DNA from: an uncultured Lachnospiraceae bacterium
GTDB taxonomy: Bacteria > Bacillota > Clostridia > Lachnospirales > Lachnospiraceae
Length of the DNA: 64,000 nucleotides
Direction: 5' to 3'
Assembly (NCBI GenBank): GCA_910577045.1
Contig: CAJTLB010000006.1
Location: 133,129 to 197,128 of the forward strand
The translations under genes were made by a program, and so were the position numbers. Positions 8,586 through 17,940 of the stretch are shown one piece after another. The notes beneath the pieces are model-generated. The model did not search any database. It saw only the letters and a program-made list of their open reading frames with translations, and was not told the origin of the DNA. Positions within the stretch are counted from its first letter, which is position 1; the number at the start of each line of letters is the position of its first letter.

Positions 8586-9740
8586 ATGACAACAAACGAA
8601 AAAGCTCTATTATTACATGAACAATGGAATGGTAAATTAGAAACCATTTCTAAAACCCCTATTAAGACTAGGGAAGACCTAGCAACCGCCTATACGCCTG
8701 GTGTAGCAGAGCCATGCAAGGTTATTGCAAAAAATAAGGAAGCCGCTTATCAATACACCATAAAGGCAAATACCGTTGCCGTAGTATCTGATGGGAGCGC
8801 TGTACTTGGCCTTGGGAATATTGGCCCTTATGCCGCTATGCCAGTAATGGAAGGAAAAGCTGCCCTTTTTAAAGAATTTGGCGGTGTTAATGCCTTCCCT
8901 ATCTGTTTAGACACTCAAGACACAGAAGAAATTATAAAAACAGTTGCTGCTATTGCCCCTGCTTTTGGTGGGATTAACTTAGAAGATATCTCTGCCCCAC
9001 GCTGTTTTGAAATTGAAGAACGTTTAAAAAATATTTTAGATATCCCTGTATTCCATGACGATCAGCATGGCACTGCCATTGTCGTCCTTGCTGGTATTAT
9101 GAATGCCCTTAAAGTTACAGGCAAGCAAAAAGAAAATTGCCATGTTGTTGTAAATGGGGCTGGTTCTGCTGGTATTGCCATTACAAGACTTTTACTTACG
9201 TATGGGTTCCCCCATATTATCTTATGTGATAAGGCAGGAATTTTATCGAAAACTTCAGAAAACTTAAATTGGATGCAGCAAAAAATGGTTGAAGTCACCA
9301 ATTTAGAAGGACGTACTGGTTCCCTTTCTGATGCACTACAAAATGCAGATATCTTTATTGGGGTTTCTGCCCCAAATATTGTTACAGAAGAAATGGTCAC
9401 TTCTATGAACTCGGATGCAATCCTTTTTGCTATGGCTAACCCTGTCCCAGAAATTATGCCCGACTTAGCTAAAAAAGCTGGTGCTAAAGTGGTTGGGACA
9501 GGACGTTCTGATTTCCCCAACCAAGTAAACAATGTTATTGCTTTCCCTGGTATCTTTAAAGGCGCATTAGAAGGAAGGGCTGTACAAATTACAGAAGAAA
9601 TGAAACTTGCTGCTGCCACAGCTATTGCTGAATTAGTCCCTAATAGTGAATTAAATGAAGATAATATTCTGCCACAGCCTTTTGACAAACGAGTAGCAGA
9701 AACAGTAAGCAATGCTGTAAAAAGCCATATCCACCTATGA
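8586..9740 (+). CDS. NAD(P)-dependent malic enzyme
   Basis: A 384-residue short-form malic enzyme that oxidatively decarboxylates malate to pyruvate with reduction of NAD(P). The substrate loop TAYTPGVAEPC (about 34-44), metal ligands in the FHDDQHGTA block (about 157-165) and the Rossmann fold VVNGAGSAGIA (about 190-200) are all visible. The length fits the bacterial single-domain form without the phosphotransacetylase tail of MaeB. An AAGGATGG site lies 8 bases before the ATG. The stop codon overlaps the next start as ATGA. NAD versus NADP use cannot be read from sequence here. Confidence 0.93.
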   Translation: MTTNEKALLLHEQWNGKLETISKTPIKTREDLATAYTPGVAEPCKVIAKNKEAAYQYTIKANTVAVVSDGSAVLGLGNIGPYAAMPVMEGKAALFKEFGGVNAFPICLDTQDTEEIIKTVAAIAPAFGGINLEDISAPRCFEIEERLKNILDIPVFHDDQHGTAIVVLAGIMNALKVTGKQKENCHVVVNGAGSAGIAITRLLLTYGFPHIILCDKAGILSKTSENLNWMQQKMVEVTNLEGRTGSLSDALQNADIFIGVSAPNIVTEEMVTSMNSDAILFAMANPVPEIMPDLAKKAGAKVVGTGRSDFPNQVNNVIAFPGIFKGALEGRAVQITEEMKLAAATAIAELVPNSELNEDNILPQPFDKRVAETVSNAVKSHIHL

Positions 9741-10669
9741 AAAACAATTGGAATGGAAAACCCTATTATTCTTTAAATTCCTATTTAAAAGAAACCTATG
9801 GGCAAAAATTATATAAACTTTCTTTAGATGGTGGAATGACATGCCCTAACCGTGATGGCACACTAGGAAACCGTGGCTGCATTTTTTGCAGCCATGGCGG
9901 TTCTGGTGAGTTTACCCCTTCCCGGCTTCTTTCCATTACCGAACAAATAGAAGCTGCTAAAACACTAGTACAAAAAAAGCAAAAAAATGGTTATTATATT
10001 GCTTATTTCCAAGCATTTACAAATACCTATGCCCCAGTAGACTATCTGGAACATATCTTTATGGAAGCCATTCTCCATAAAGATATTGCTATCCTCTCTA
10101 TTGCCACCCGACCAGACTGCCTATCCAATGACGTATTACAATTACTATCCCGTTTAAACCAGATTAAACCAGTTTGGGTTGAACTTGGCCTTCAAACTAT
10201 CCATAATAATTCTGCTGTTTTTATACGGAGAGGTTATCCACTTTCTGTATTTGACAACGCTGTAAGCCATTTAACTACCCTTTCTATCCCTGTTATCGTC
10301 CATGTAATCCTTGGCCTGCCGCATGAAACCAAAAAAGATATGCTTGCCACTGTCAACTACCTTGCCCATAAAAATATACAAGGAATTAAACTGCAACTTC
10401 TCCATGTACTCAAAAATACGGATTTGGCAGATTATTACCAAAAAGGGGAGTTCCAAGTATTATCTTTAGAAGAATATTTAGATATCTTAATTGACGCCAT
10501 TGAACTACTGCCGCCAAGCCTTGTAATCCACCGTTTAACTGGCGATGGGCCTAAAAGGCTTTTACTTGCCCCTTTATGGAGCCTGCAAAAATGGCATACC
10601 TTAAATTGTATATTAGAAGAAATGGAAAAACGTTGTGCCTATCAAGGAAGGAGGTTTTTATGTCTTTAG
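9737..10669 (+). CDS. TIGR01212 family radical SAM protein (YhcC-like)
   Basis: A 310-residue radical SAM protein. The N-terminal cluster region has CPNRDG followed by GCIFCS, the widely spaced three-cysteine arrangement of the YhcC/TIGR01212 family rather than plain CxxxCxxC. A TIM-barrel core follows, with WVELGLQT and VHVILGLPHETKKDM motifs typical of the family and of Elp3-like enzymes. The precise reaction is not settled. It starts within the malic enzyme stop (ATGA) and its 3' end overlaps the DUF4364 gene by 10 bases, so the three form one tight operon. Confidence 0.93.
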   Translation: MKNNWNGKPYYSLNSYLKETYGQKLYKLSLDGGMTCPNRDGTLGNRGCIFCSHGGSGEFTPSRLLSITEQIEAAKTLVQKKQKNGYYIAYFQAFTNTYAPVDYLEHIFMEAILHKDIAILSIATRPDCLSNDVLQLLSRLNQIKPVWVELGLQTIHNNSAVFIRRGYPLSVFDNAVSHLTTLSIPVIVHVILGLPHETKKDMLATVNYLAHKNIQGIKLQLLHVLKNTDLADYYQKGEFQVLSLEEYLDILIDAIELLPPSLVIHRLTGDGPKRLLLAPLWSLQKWHTLNCILEEMEKRCAYQGRRFLCL

Positions 10670-11175
10670 AAGCATCCACTTTGTACAAACTTATTGTACT
10701 CTATATGTTGGACAAAGTAGATTTTCCTCTTACCATTAACCAGCTTTCTGAATTTATTATCGGAAAGGAATATACCAATTACTTTACTTTACAACAAGTA
10801 ATCCATGAATTGTCAGAATCAGGGCTAATTACAGTAAATACCATTGGGACAGCTTCCTATTACCAAATTAATAATCAAGGGAAAGAAACCTTAGGATTTT
10901 TTTCTAATAAAATCTCTGCCCCTATTATCGAAGAACTAGATGCCTTTTTAACAGAAAACAATTATAAATTCAAAAGTGAATCTGCCATTATGTCAGATTA
11001 CTATAAAAGCACAAATGGGGATTATATTGTCCATTGCCAAATAAAAGAAGACTCTTCCCCCTTAATTGAATTAAACCTCTCTGTTTCTTCACAAAAAATT
11101 GCTGAACATATGTGTATGAACTGGAAAAATGTCAGTGAAGATATTTACTCTTATATTATAAGGCAGCTAAACTAA
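10660..11175 (+). CDS. DUF4364 family protein, winged-helix-like
   Basis: A 171-residue protein of the clostridial DUF4364 family. The N-terminal 75 residues read as a PadR-like winged helix: an YKLIVLYMLDKV helix, a turn, then EFIIGKEYTNYFTLQQVIHEL and LITV...YYQI. The C-terminal half is alpha/beta and unassigned. It is probably a DNA-binding regulator or an adaptor with a winged-helix fold; no target is known. The start is at ATG 10660 after AAGGAGG; an upstream ATG at 10576 lacks a ribosome site and would overlap the radical SAM gene by 94 bases. It is last in the operon. Confidence 0.88.
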   Translation: MSLEASTLYKLIVLYMLDKVDFPLTINQLSEFIIGKEYTNYFTLQQVIHELSESGLITVNTIGTASYYQINNQGKETLGFFSNKISAPIIEELDAFLTENNYKFKSESAIMSDYYKSTNGDYIVHCQIKEDSSPLIELNLSVSSQKIAEHMCMNWKNVSEDIYSYIIRQLN

Positions 11176-11185
11176 GCTGCCTTAT
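11158..11185. terminator. Bidirectional hairpin between convergent genes
   Basis: A 10-bp perfect stem, ATAAGGCAGC/GCTGCCTTAT, with an 8-base loop spans the DUF4364 stop codon and ends 1 base before the AraC gene. T runs are weak on both sides, so efficiency is uncertain. It is the only terminator candidate for either gene. Confidence 0.6.
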
Positions 11186-11186
11186 C

Positions 11187-12041
11187 TTATATTACCCCTT
11201 TGTTCTTCCGATATTGGTGGGGCGATATACCTTTTACTTTCTTAAAAACATCTCCAAAATAATTGCTGTCATTATACCCACAGCGCAAAGCTATATCTGT
11301 AATAGACGCGTTTGTTTCTAAAAGAAGCGTAGCTGCTTCTTTTAAACGGATATTACTTAAATACTCCTTAAAGCCAAAACCAGTAGTACGTTTAAACTTC
11401 CTAGAAAAATAAGCAGAACTCATATTTGCTTGTTTTGCTGCATCCTCAAGGGTAATCTGCATATTAAAATTTTGGCAAATATATTTTGCCACATCTTGGA
11501 TTACTTCATCTACTGCATCTAATTCTTCTATTGTATGGTATTGAAATTCTTGGCAGCGGATTAAAAATATTAAAAGTTCATATAGATGGTTTTTTAAAAG
11601 CCTTTTGGAAAATATATCTGAAATTTTATATTCATACTGCATTTGTTGCATTAAATAATCTACATATTCCCTTCGGCTGGCTGGAATTGTCATATGTGGG
11701 TTTTGGAAACATTTTAATACTACTTCCTTCCCAAATTCCTCATAAAGTGGCTTTATAAACTCATCTGTAAAATTAATGGCAATCCTTTCATGAGATTTAT
11801 CTGATAAATATGTAGTCCGATGTAAGGCACCTTTTTCAATTGCCATAATATCTCCCTTATTCACCACATAAATGGTATGGTTTACAAAAATCCTACGTTT
11901 CCCAGATAATAAATAATATATTTCATAAAACGGATGCACATGTGCTTCTTTCATATCAAAATAAGCACTATGTTTTACTTGGCTAATAAAAAAATGGTTC
12001 TCCATTACATTATTTAACAGGTTCACTTTTTTTGTCTCCAT
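11187..12041 (-). CDS. AraC family transcriptional regulator
   Basis: A 284-residue regulator. The N-terminal cupin-type sensing domain covers about 20-130, with HVHPFYEIYYLLSGKRRI and an HRTTY block typical of sugar-responsive members. The C-terminal AraC DNA-binding domain spans about 185-280, with two helix-turn-helix units: ITLEDAAKQANMSSAYFSRK, and SITDIALRCGYNDSNYFGDV ending in the SPHQYR signature. It starts at ATG 12041, 5 bases after AGAGGTGG. It is divergent from the MATE exporter 187 bases away, so it may regulate that gene. The effector is unknown. Confidence 0.93.
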   Translation of the reverse strand: METKKVNLLNNVMENHFFISQVKHSAYFDMKEAHVHPFYEIYYLLSGKRRIFVNHTIYVVNKGDIMAIEKGALHRTTYLSDKSHERIAINFTDEFIKPLYEEFGKEVVLKCFQNPHMTIPASRREYVDYLMQQMQYEYKISDIFSKRLLKNHLYELLIFLIRCQEFQYHTIEELDAVDEVIQDVAKYICQNFNMQITLEDAAKQANMSSAYFSRKFKRTTGFGFKEYLSNIRLKEAATLLLETNASITDIALRCGYNDSNYFGDVFKKVKGISPHQYRKNKGVI

Positions 12042-12228
12042 TATTTTCCACCTCTTCCTGTTTACTATCCATCCTTTCCATAACCCTATATCAAGTATAT
12101 CATACTTTTTTTGTACTAGAAAGCAAAAAAACTGTATTTTTTACAAAATCTCCTGCTTTATTCAAGGCATATCCTTTCTTTTTAGAGTAAAGTAATCACA
12201 TACTGACAAAAAGGATGGTTTTATACTT

Positions 12229-13647
12229 ATGAAGTCAAGACTTACTATTTCTAAAAAAGATGAAAACTTCCGCGACTTTGCATTAAACGGAAATCTTTGG
12301 CTCCTGCTTTTACAGGTTGGCCTTCCACTTGCGCTTTATCAAAACTTAAATATGGTTTTTAAAATATTAGATTCTATTATGGCTTCCCATATTAGCGCAG
12401 AATCTGTATCCGCGGTCGCCTATCTTTCACAGATTAACCATATGATTTCTGCTATTGGAGGTGGGCTTGCCATTGGAAGCAGCCTAAAAATCAGCCAGGC
12501 ATATGGTGCTGGCGACTATAAATTAGTAAAAAAACGTGTTAGCACATTATTTGGCATTTGTGGCATTTTAGGCATTATCTTACTTTGCCTTATTCCATTT
12601 AGCCCTGTTATTTTAAGAATTGCCAATACTCCAGAAAATTTAATTGCCATTGGGAGCCGGTATTTTGCTATTGAACTTTTAAGTATTGTGGTTGGTTTCC
12701 TCAATAATGTTTATATTGCCATTGAACGTTCTAGGGGAAACTCAAAACGAATCCTTTACTTAAACCTTTTCGTTATCACTTTTAAATTAAGCTTAACTGC
12801 TTATTTTGTCTATATTTTAAAAGCAGACATTACAATGATAGCTGTTGCTACCTTACTTTCACAAGGGATTTTACTTGCTTTTGGCATCTACCATATGACA
12901 AGAAAGGACAGTTTCTTTTCTTTTTCTTTTAAAAATATTTCTTTCCAATGGGAAACAATAGGGCCTATGTTCCATATTTCTTTCCCAGTTATGGTAGAAA
13001 AAAGTGCTTTCTCCTTTGGAAAAGTAGTTGTAAATTCTATGAGCAGTATGTATGGCTCCTTAACGGTTGGTGCACTTGGTATTTCCAACAATATTAATGG
13101 TTTTACGACTAGCGCGCAGAATGGCTTCCAAGAAGGATGTGCTGCTATTATTAGCCAAAACCTTGGTGCCGGGAATAAAAAACGTGCCATTGAAGCATTT
13201 AAAAAAGTTCTTTGTATTAATATTATTATTGGCACAGTTGGGCTTATCCTTACCTTATTGCTCCTTCGTCCAGTCAGTTTGTTATTTGCCACTTCTAATG
13301 GAGTTGTAAACTATGAATTCCGGGAAATGATTATTGCTATAAACCACTATGAACTAATCGGCGGCTGCATCCCACTTGGAATTCTTTCCTCTTGTATGGC
13401 ATTATTGTTTGGGTTTGGAAAAACCAAACTTACCTTACTTGTTAATTTTTGCCGAGTATTTGTATTTCGTATCCCAGTCCTATGGGCTTTACAAAATTTT
13501 ACCAAATTAGGGAGTGAAAGCGTTGGCATCACGATGATGGTCAGCAATATGCTAGTTGCCCTTTTAGCTGCCATTGTAGCAGGGATTGTAATATATGGGG
13601 AATATAAGAAAGATAAACTAGCCATTAAAAATATAAAAACGGCATAA
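12229..13647 (+). CDS. MATE family efflux transporter
   Basis: A 472-residue polytopic membrane protein with about 12 segments, in the MATE family of sodium- or proton-coupled drug and metabolite exporters. The N-terminal half (GLPLALYQNLNMVFKILDSI...GGGLAIGSSLKISQAYGAGD) and the second half (FPVMVEKSAFSFGKVVVNSM...GFQEGCAAIISQNLGAGN) show the internal repeat of MATE proteins, with the conserved small-residue loop QNLGAGN. A ribosome site AAGGATGG lies 11 bases before the ATG, somewhat long. It is adjacent to and divergent from an AraC regulator. The substrate is unknown. Confidence 0.92.
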   Translation: MKSRLTISKKDENFRDFALNGNLWLLLLQVGLPLALYQNLNMVFKILDSIMASHISAESVSAVAYLSQINHMISAIGGGLAIGSSLKISQAYGAGDYKLVKKRVSTLFGICGILGIILLCLIPFSPVILRIANTPENLIAIGSRYFAIELLSIVVGFLNNVYIAIERSRGNSKRILYLNLFVITFKLSLTAYFVYILKADITMIAVATLLSQGILLAFGIYHMTRKDSFFSFSFKNISFQWETIGPMFHISFPVMVEKSAFSFGKVVVNSMSSMYGSLTVGALGISNNINGFTTSAQNGFQEGCAAIISQNLGAGNKKRAIEAFKKVLCINIIIGTVGLILTLLLLRPVSLLFATSNGVVNYEFREMIIAINHYELIGGCIPLGILSSCMALLFGFGKTKLTLLVNFCRVFVFRIPVLWALQNFTKLGSESVGITMMVSNMLVALLAAIVAGIVIYGEYKKDKLAIKNIKTA

Positions 13648-13663
13648 CATAATGTTATGCCGT
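13630..13663 (-). terminator. Terminator of the polysaccharide operon
   Basis: A perfect 12-bp palindromic stem with a one-base centre (13639-13650/13652-13663) overlaps the MATE stop codon. On the minus strand it is followed by GTTTTTATATTTTT, so it serves the nine-gene minus-strand polysaccharide operon ending at 13703. On the plus strand no T run follows. Confidence 0.8.
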
Positions 13664-13702
13664 CAGACTGTAGACATTCTTATTAGTTATTTATCTGTAA
13701 TC

Positions 13703-14524
13703 CTATTTACTTGTTGCCAATATCCTATGATTCGTTTTGCTACTGTTTGTAAATGAGCTTTCTCCATCAAACACTACAAATAAAGAAGAAGAAATTTTAC
13801 TCCCGTTTATATCCAAAAGTAAAAATGGCTTTGTTATTATTTCTCTTATTACTAATGGTAGCTTTCTTCCTATACAATAAAAAATCCTTGCCCCTATATT
13901 CCCCCACAAGCCTGTATTGTAAGAAACCCTTGTTGGTTGTTTTCCTATTTTACAAAATAATTTTTTCAACTCTTCTAAAGAATACCCTTCTACCACATGC
14001 CCTACTTTTTTATGGAATTCCTGCCCAAACACTTTTGGGTATTTATGGGTTGGAACCGAAATAATATATATTAAATTAGGGTTATTTAGCTTCTTTGTTA
14101 ATTCTTTTATAAAGCTTTCTGGCATAGTAATATGCTCTAAAAAATCATACAATATTACCATATCTATTTTTTCTTCCTTTATCCTTTCTAAATAAGCAAA
14201 CGCATCTTCACACACAAATTCTAGGTTTTTTGTATGTAATACCTTCTTTATTTTATTTGCACCTTCTATATTTTCCTCACTTAAGTCAATTCCTATATAA
14301 TGAAAATGTACTCCCATCCTTTTCCAAAATTCAAAGCCAATCATTCCACTTCCACAACCAATTTCCATTACACTTTGATTTCTAAAATACCCTTGCTTAC
14401 ACAATTTTAAAATAGGTTTTAATCGTATATGGGAATGGAAATCTGCTGTTCCTAACAATCCTCTTATATAATATTTGAAACTTCCTTTTTTGTAAGCATA
14501 TTTTAAATAACTCCCTACTGACAT
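13703..14524 (-). CDS. Class I SAM-dependent methyltransferase, polysaccharide locus
   Basis: A 273-residue methyltransferase with a Rossmann core. Motif I EIGCGSGMIG is at about 54-63, motif II acidic GIDLS about 78-82, and motif IV VILYDFLEHI about 123-132. The C-terminus (about 190-273) is basic and hydrophobic, which may associate with membrane or glycan. It is last in the operon, 34 bases after the flippase, with a GGGAGATAGGG site. Its position suggests methylation of a sugar or a non-reducing terminal residue of the repeat unit. The acceptor is unknown. Confidence 0.85.
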   Translation of the reverse strand: MSVGSYLKYAYKKGSFKYYIRGLLGTADFHSHIRLKPILKLCKQGYFRNQSVMEIGCGSGMIGFEFWKRMGVHFHYIGIDLSEENIEGANKIKKVLHTKNLEFVCEDAFAYLERIKEEKIDMVILYDFLEHITMPESFIKELTKKLNNPNLIYIISVPTHKYPKVFGQEFHKKVGHVVEGYSLEELKKLFCKIGKQPTRVSYNTGLWGNIGARIFYCIGRKLPLVIREIITKPFLLLDINGSKISSSLFVVFDGESSFTNSSKTNHRILATSK

Positions 14525-14558
14525 TTTCCCTATCTCCCTTCTTCTATTATTTTCTATT

Positions 14559-15983
14559 CTATTTAGAAAAAAATAGTTTTTTTCCTTGTTGATATATTAT
14601 TTTATCTTTTAATAAAAATAGCATAGAAAAATATGCAAAAATACCCACTATTACTTTTATGATTAAGCGAGGCATTATGTATATTGGAGCAGATACCTTA
14701 CCCACTACAATTAACATAATCACCCCTGACAATATATACTTCCATGCACAAACTAAAATCTTTCTTACCGCAATAATTTGGTTTATATAATAAAACTGTA
14801 CCATCGTTATTGCCATTTCAGCCAATACAATAGAAATTGCTGCACCAACAGCTTTAAACTGTGGAATTAAAATTAAATTCATTATAATATCTACTAAAGC
14901 CCCTACACATACAGATATAGTAAATTTCTTTTGCTCTCCCATTGGGATAAAATATTGTAAACCAGTGACATTATTTAAGCCAACCATAATCACAATTACT
15001 GAAAAAACAGATAGGACTACTGCTGTTTTTTCATACCCACTTCCTAGAAATATAACAGTAAATTCCTTACTAACCCCTATCAGCCCAAACATAATAGGGA
15101 TTCCCATAAACCATACAAACTGGAAAGAATGTTTAATTTCTAAATACGCCTGTTCCATTTTTCCTTCCGCATATAAATTAGAAATCCTTGGCATCATAAC
15201 CGCTGAAAGTGCTGAGACTATCGAAGCCGCTAACCTTGCTATTTTTTCTGCCTGTTCATAATATCCACTTTCTGCCAAAGATTGCCCTAGCATCCCTAAC
15301 ATCGTTTTATCAAAAACGGTATATAGCTGAATAATAACCTGTGGAATATATAATGCTAAAATTGCCTTTCCATGTTTTCTTATTTCTAACTTAGGTCCTT
15401 TATATTTTTTTATTTTCCTTATTACTTGGCTCCATAAAGATAGGTTAGCAAGCAAAGCAATAACTGAAAGGCAAAAAATATATACCCCTAAATCTTCTTT
15501 TGTTTTTACAAAAATAAAAATACAAAAAAGCCCAGCTATTTTTATATATATATTCCGAATTACTGTATATTTATAATTTTCTAATCCTTGATAATACCAT
15601 GCAATATCAAATAACGCTGCCATAATTGTTGGTATTTGGAGATAGTAAACCATCCTATATTCTGTACTATATAATAGAAAAATCAAATAGAAAGCAAAAC
15701 TTGTCCCTGTTGTTATGACATGGATAGAAAACAATTCTAAAAAAGTTTTTATTTGTAATTCCTCACTATACTGGTAATAAGCAATTTCCCTTTGCCCATA
15801 TAAATGGATCCCCAAATTTGCAAACGCCGTAAAATAAGTAACCGTTGACTTGGTATAACTATAAACACCAATTCCATCCGCCCCTAATACCCTAGATACA
15901 TATGGTATTGTAATAAGTGGCAGGAACAAAGTAATAACTTGATAAACTAGATTATATAAATAATTTTTTCTTACCTTATTCAA
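14559..15983 (-). CDS. Wzx-type polysaccharide flippase
   Basis: A 474-residue oligosaccharide flippase of the MOP superfamily that moves the undecaprenyl-linked repeat unit across the membrane. About 12-14 membrane segments are visible. The N-terminus (LNKVRKNYLYNL, then FLPLITIPYVSRVLG) is the standard family opening. The chosen start is TTG at 15983, 6 bases after an AGAAGGTG site and overlapping the upstream stop as TTGA. A longer frame from 16040 would run 61 bases into the previous gene without a ribosome site. It forms the export pair with the multi-membrane polymerase three genes upstream. Confidence 0.92.
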   Translation of the reverse strand: MNKVRKNYLYNLVYQVITLFLPLITIPYVSRVLGADGIGVYSYTKSTVTYFTAFANLGIHLYGQREIAYYQYSEELQIKTFLELFSIHVITTGTSFAFYLIFLLYSTEYRMVYYLQIPTIMAALFDIAWYYQGLENYKYTVIRNIYIKIAGLFCIFIFVKTKEDLGVYIFCLSVIALLANLSLWSQVIRKIKKYKGPKLEIRKHGKAILALYIPQVIIQLYTVFDKTMLGMLGQSLAESGYYEQAEKIARLAASIVSALSAVMMPRISNLYAEGKMEQAYLEIKHSFQFVWFMGIPIMFGLIGVSKEFTVIFLGSGYEKTAVVLSVFSVIVIMVGLNNVTGLQYFIPMGEQKKFTISVCVGALVDIIMNLILIPQFKAVGAAISIVLAEMAITMVQFYYINQIIAVRKILVCAWKYILSGVIMLIVVGKVSAPIYIMPRLIIKVIVGIFAYFSMLFLLKDKIIYQQGKKLFFSK

Positions 15984-16996
15984 CCCATACACCTTCTTTT
16001 TGCTTTTAATAATGTATGTGCCAACCAATAAGAACCCCATGTGTTTATTTTTAATAAAGACATCCCTGGTACACGTGCCATCTTCTTATATATTTCATTT
16101 GCCTCTTTTTTTAACTTTAAATTGATATAACAAATCCTTTCTTTGGCTTCTTTCCCCAATGGCATATGTAAACATATCCAAAAATAATCCTTTACAATAC
16201 CTAAAATAAATTTTACCATATATTCTTTTTTTATAAGGCTTACTTCCATATATACCGCCTGATAAAAATGTATAATATTTGTCAAAATTATACACATCAT
16301 CTCCACATTTTTAATGCGGTTCTTTATATTCATACTTTGTGTTTGCGTCCCCACTCTATACATATAAATAGGTTCCTTATAGACTATTACAGTACTTATA
16401 TATGGAAGAGGATATAACACATATTCTATATCTTCATAATAGCAATTTTCTTGGAAAACTATCTGTTTGCTTTTTAATAAACTTGTCCTATATGTAACTG
16501 CATGTAATTGTAATGTTTGGTCTAAGGTATTCAAAATCTTATCTATTTCTTTTATTTCCCCATAATAACCAGAGGGATAAGAAATTATTTTACTTACTTT
16601 CTTCTCTATGTTATATTCTACAAATGGGTTTATAATTAAATCTACCTCTAGTTGCTTTAATTTCAAAACAAAACTAACAAAATTATCAGTAATTACCCAG
16701 TCATCTCCATCTACTACTTTAAAATACTTTCCATTTGCTTCTTTTATCCCACGATTAATAACAGAACCATGCCCTCCATTTTCCTTCCTAACTAGCCTAA
16801 CGGTATCTGGATATTTCTCTATATACTTTTTTGCTTCTAAAGCTGTATTATCTTTACTCCCATCATCAATTATTATAATTTCTATATCATTTAAAATCTG
16901 TTTATCTAAAAAATATGGCAAACATTCATTAATATAACATTCTGTATTATAAGATGGTATAATAATTGTTAAAATTTTCTTTATTTTATGATCCAT
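15980..16996 (-). CDS. Glycosyltransferase family 2 (polysaccharide locus)
   Basis: A 338-residue GT-A fold glycosyltransferase. It opens with the family strand ILTIIIPSYNTECYINECLP, then IIDDGSKDNT, and the nucleotide-metal block VVDGDDWV at about 97-104. The C-terminal third (about 230-338) is a less conserved helical region typical of acceptor-binding extensions. The start is at ATG 16996 with GGAG five bases upstream; a GTG six bases earlier lies inside the ribosome site. It overlaps the previous glycosyltransferase by 16 bases. Donor and acceptor are unknown. Confidence 0.9.
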   Translation of the reverse strand: MDHKIKKILTIIIPSYNTECYINECLPYFLDKQILNDIEIIIIDDGSKDNTALEAKKYIEKYPDTVRLVRKENGGHGSVINRGIKEANGKYFKVVDGDDWVITDNFVSFVLKLKQLEVDLIINPFVEYNIEKKVSKIISYPSGYYGEIKEIDKILNTLDQTLQLHAVTYRTSLLKSKQIVFQENCYYEDIEYVLYPLPYISTVIVYKEPIYMYRVGTQTQSMNIKNRIKNVEMMCIILTNIIHFYQAVYMEVSLIKKEYMVKFILGIVKDYFWICLHMPLGKEAKERICYINLKLKKEANEIYKKMARVPGMSLLKINTWGSYWLAHTLLKAKRRCMG

Positions 16997-17940
16997 TTCC
17001 ACTCCATTCCAAAATAGCCATATATCTTACATGCAATCCTATAATTCCAACACACCATTAGCCCAAACATTTTACTTGTTATTTTATAGCCACTAAATAA
17101 ATAATATGGATAACCTTGTTTTATATAATGTTGTAACACCAAAACAGCCTTATTTTCTCTTTCTCCACTTTGTGCCAATTCTTTAAAAAAAGAAATACAG
17201 TAACGTACTAACCGGTTATATGCAACTCTCTCAAGCCCCGGATAAAATTCCTTTAAAAATTCAATTTGTTCTTTTGAAATTCCAATCATATCTAATTTTT
17301 TCTCGTGGAAACGCTGCTGCATAATACTTCCTTCTCTCTTTCGGTAATAATACAACGGCACATTATAAAAAATAATTTTTTCCGCTTTATGGAATACCTT
17401 ATATATTGTTGCCAAATCCTCATATATCTTATCTTCAGGAAACCAAATCCCATTAAATACTTCTTTTCGGAATAACTTCCCCCCTGCGGATGTATTAAAT
17501 GTTTTTTCTTTTAACATTTGTTTAATCGCACTTTCCGAATTATATCTTTGTATCTTTCCTTTTTTCCTCTTTCCTTCTCCTCGGTGCATAGAAGAAATCA
17601 CAATTTCAGCCTTTTCTTTTTTTAATATCTCTAACAATATTTGGCACATGTCTTCTTCAATTGTATCATCTCCATCTACAAATAAATAATAATCTCCTCT
17701 TGCATATTCCATTCCATAGTTCCTTGCACTAGAAAGGCCACCATTTTCTTTTATAAATACTTTTACCCTAGAATCTATTTGCGCATAATTTTGGCATATC
17801 TCCCCACTTCTATCTGTAGAACCATCATTAATTAATAAAATTTCTATTTTACTATAAGTCTGGCACAATATACTTTTAATACATTCTTCAATATATTTTT
17901 CAATATTATATACGGGAACAATAATACTAATTAATTCCAT
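16981..17940 (-). CDS. Glycosyltransferase family 2 (polysaccharide locus)
   Basis: A 319-residue GT2 enzyme. The N-terminal GT-A core carries SIIVPVYNIEKYIEECI, LINDGSTDRS (about 37-46), the ENGGLSSARN donor loop and the FVDGDDTI metal motif (about 87-94). The region after about 200 is helical and basic. It starts at an ATG 8 bases after TAGGAGAA and overlaps the polymerase gene by 10 bases. It likely adds one sugar to the lipid-linked repeat unit on the cytoplasmic face. Confidence 0.92.
   Translation of the reverse strand: MELISIIVPVYNIEKYIEECIKSILCQTYSKIEILLINDGSTDRSGEICQNYAQIDSRVKVFIKENGGLSSARNYGMEYARGDYYLFVDGDDTIEEDMCQILLEILKKEKAEIVISSMHRGEGKRKKGKIQRYNSESAIKQMLKEKTFNTSAGGKLFRKEVFNGIWFPEDKIYEDLATIYKVFHKAEKIIFYNVPLYYYRKREGSIMQQRFHEKKLDMIGISKEQIEFLKEFYPGLERVAYNRLVRYCISFFKELAQSGERENKAVLVLQHYIKQGYPYYLFSGYKITSKMFGLMVCWNYRIACKIYGYFGMEWKWIIK

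Noticed and set aside
11158..11185. Hairpin as an attenuator for AraC
   Set aside because: It lies downstream of AraC on the minus strand and between convergent genes, so it can only act as a terminator.
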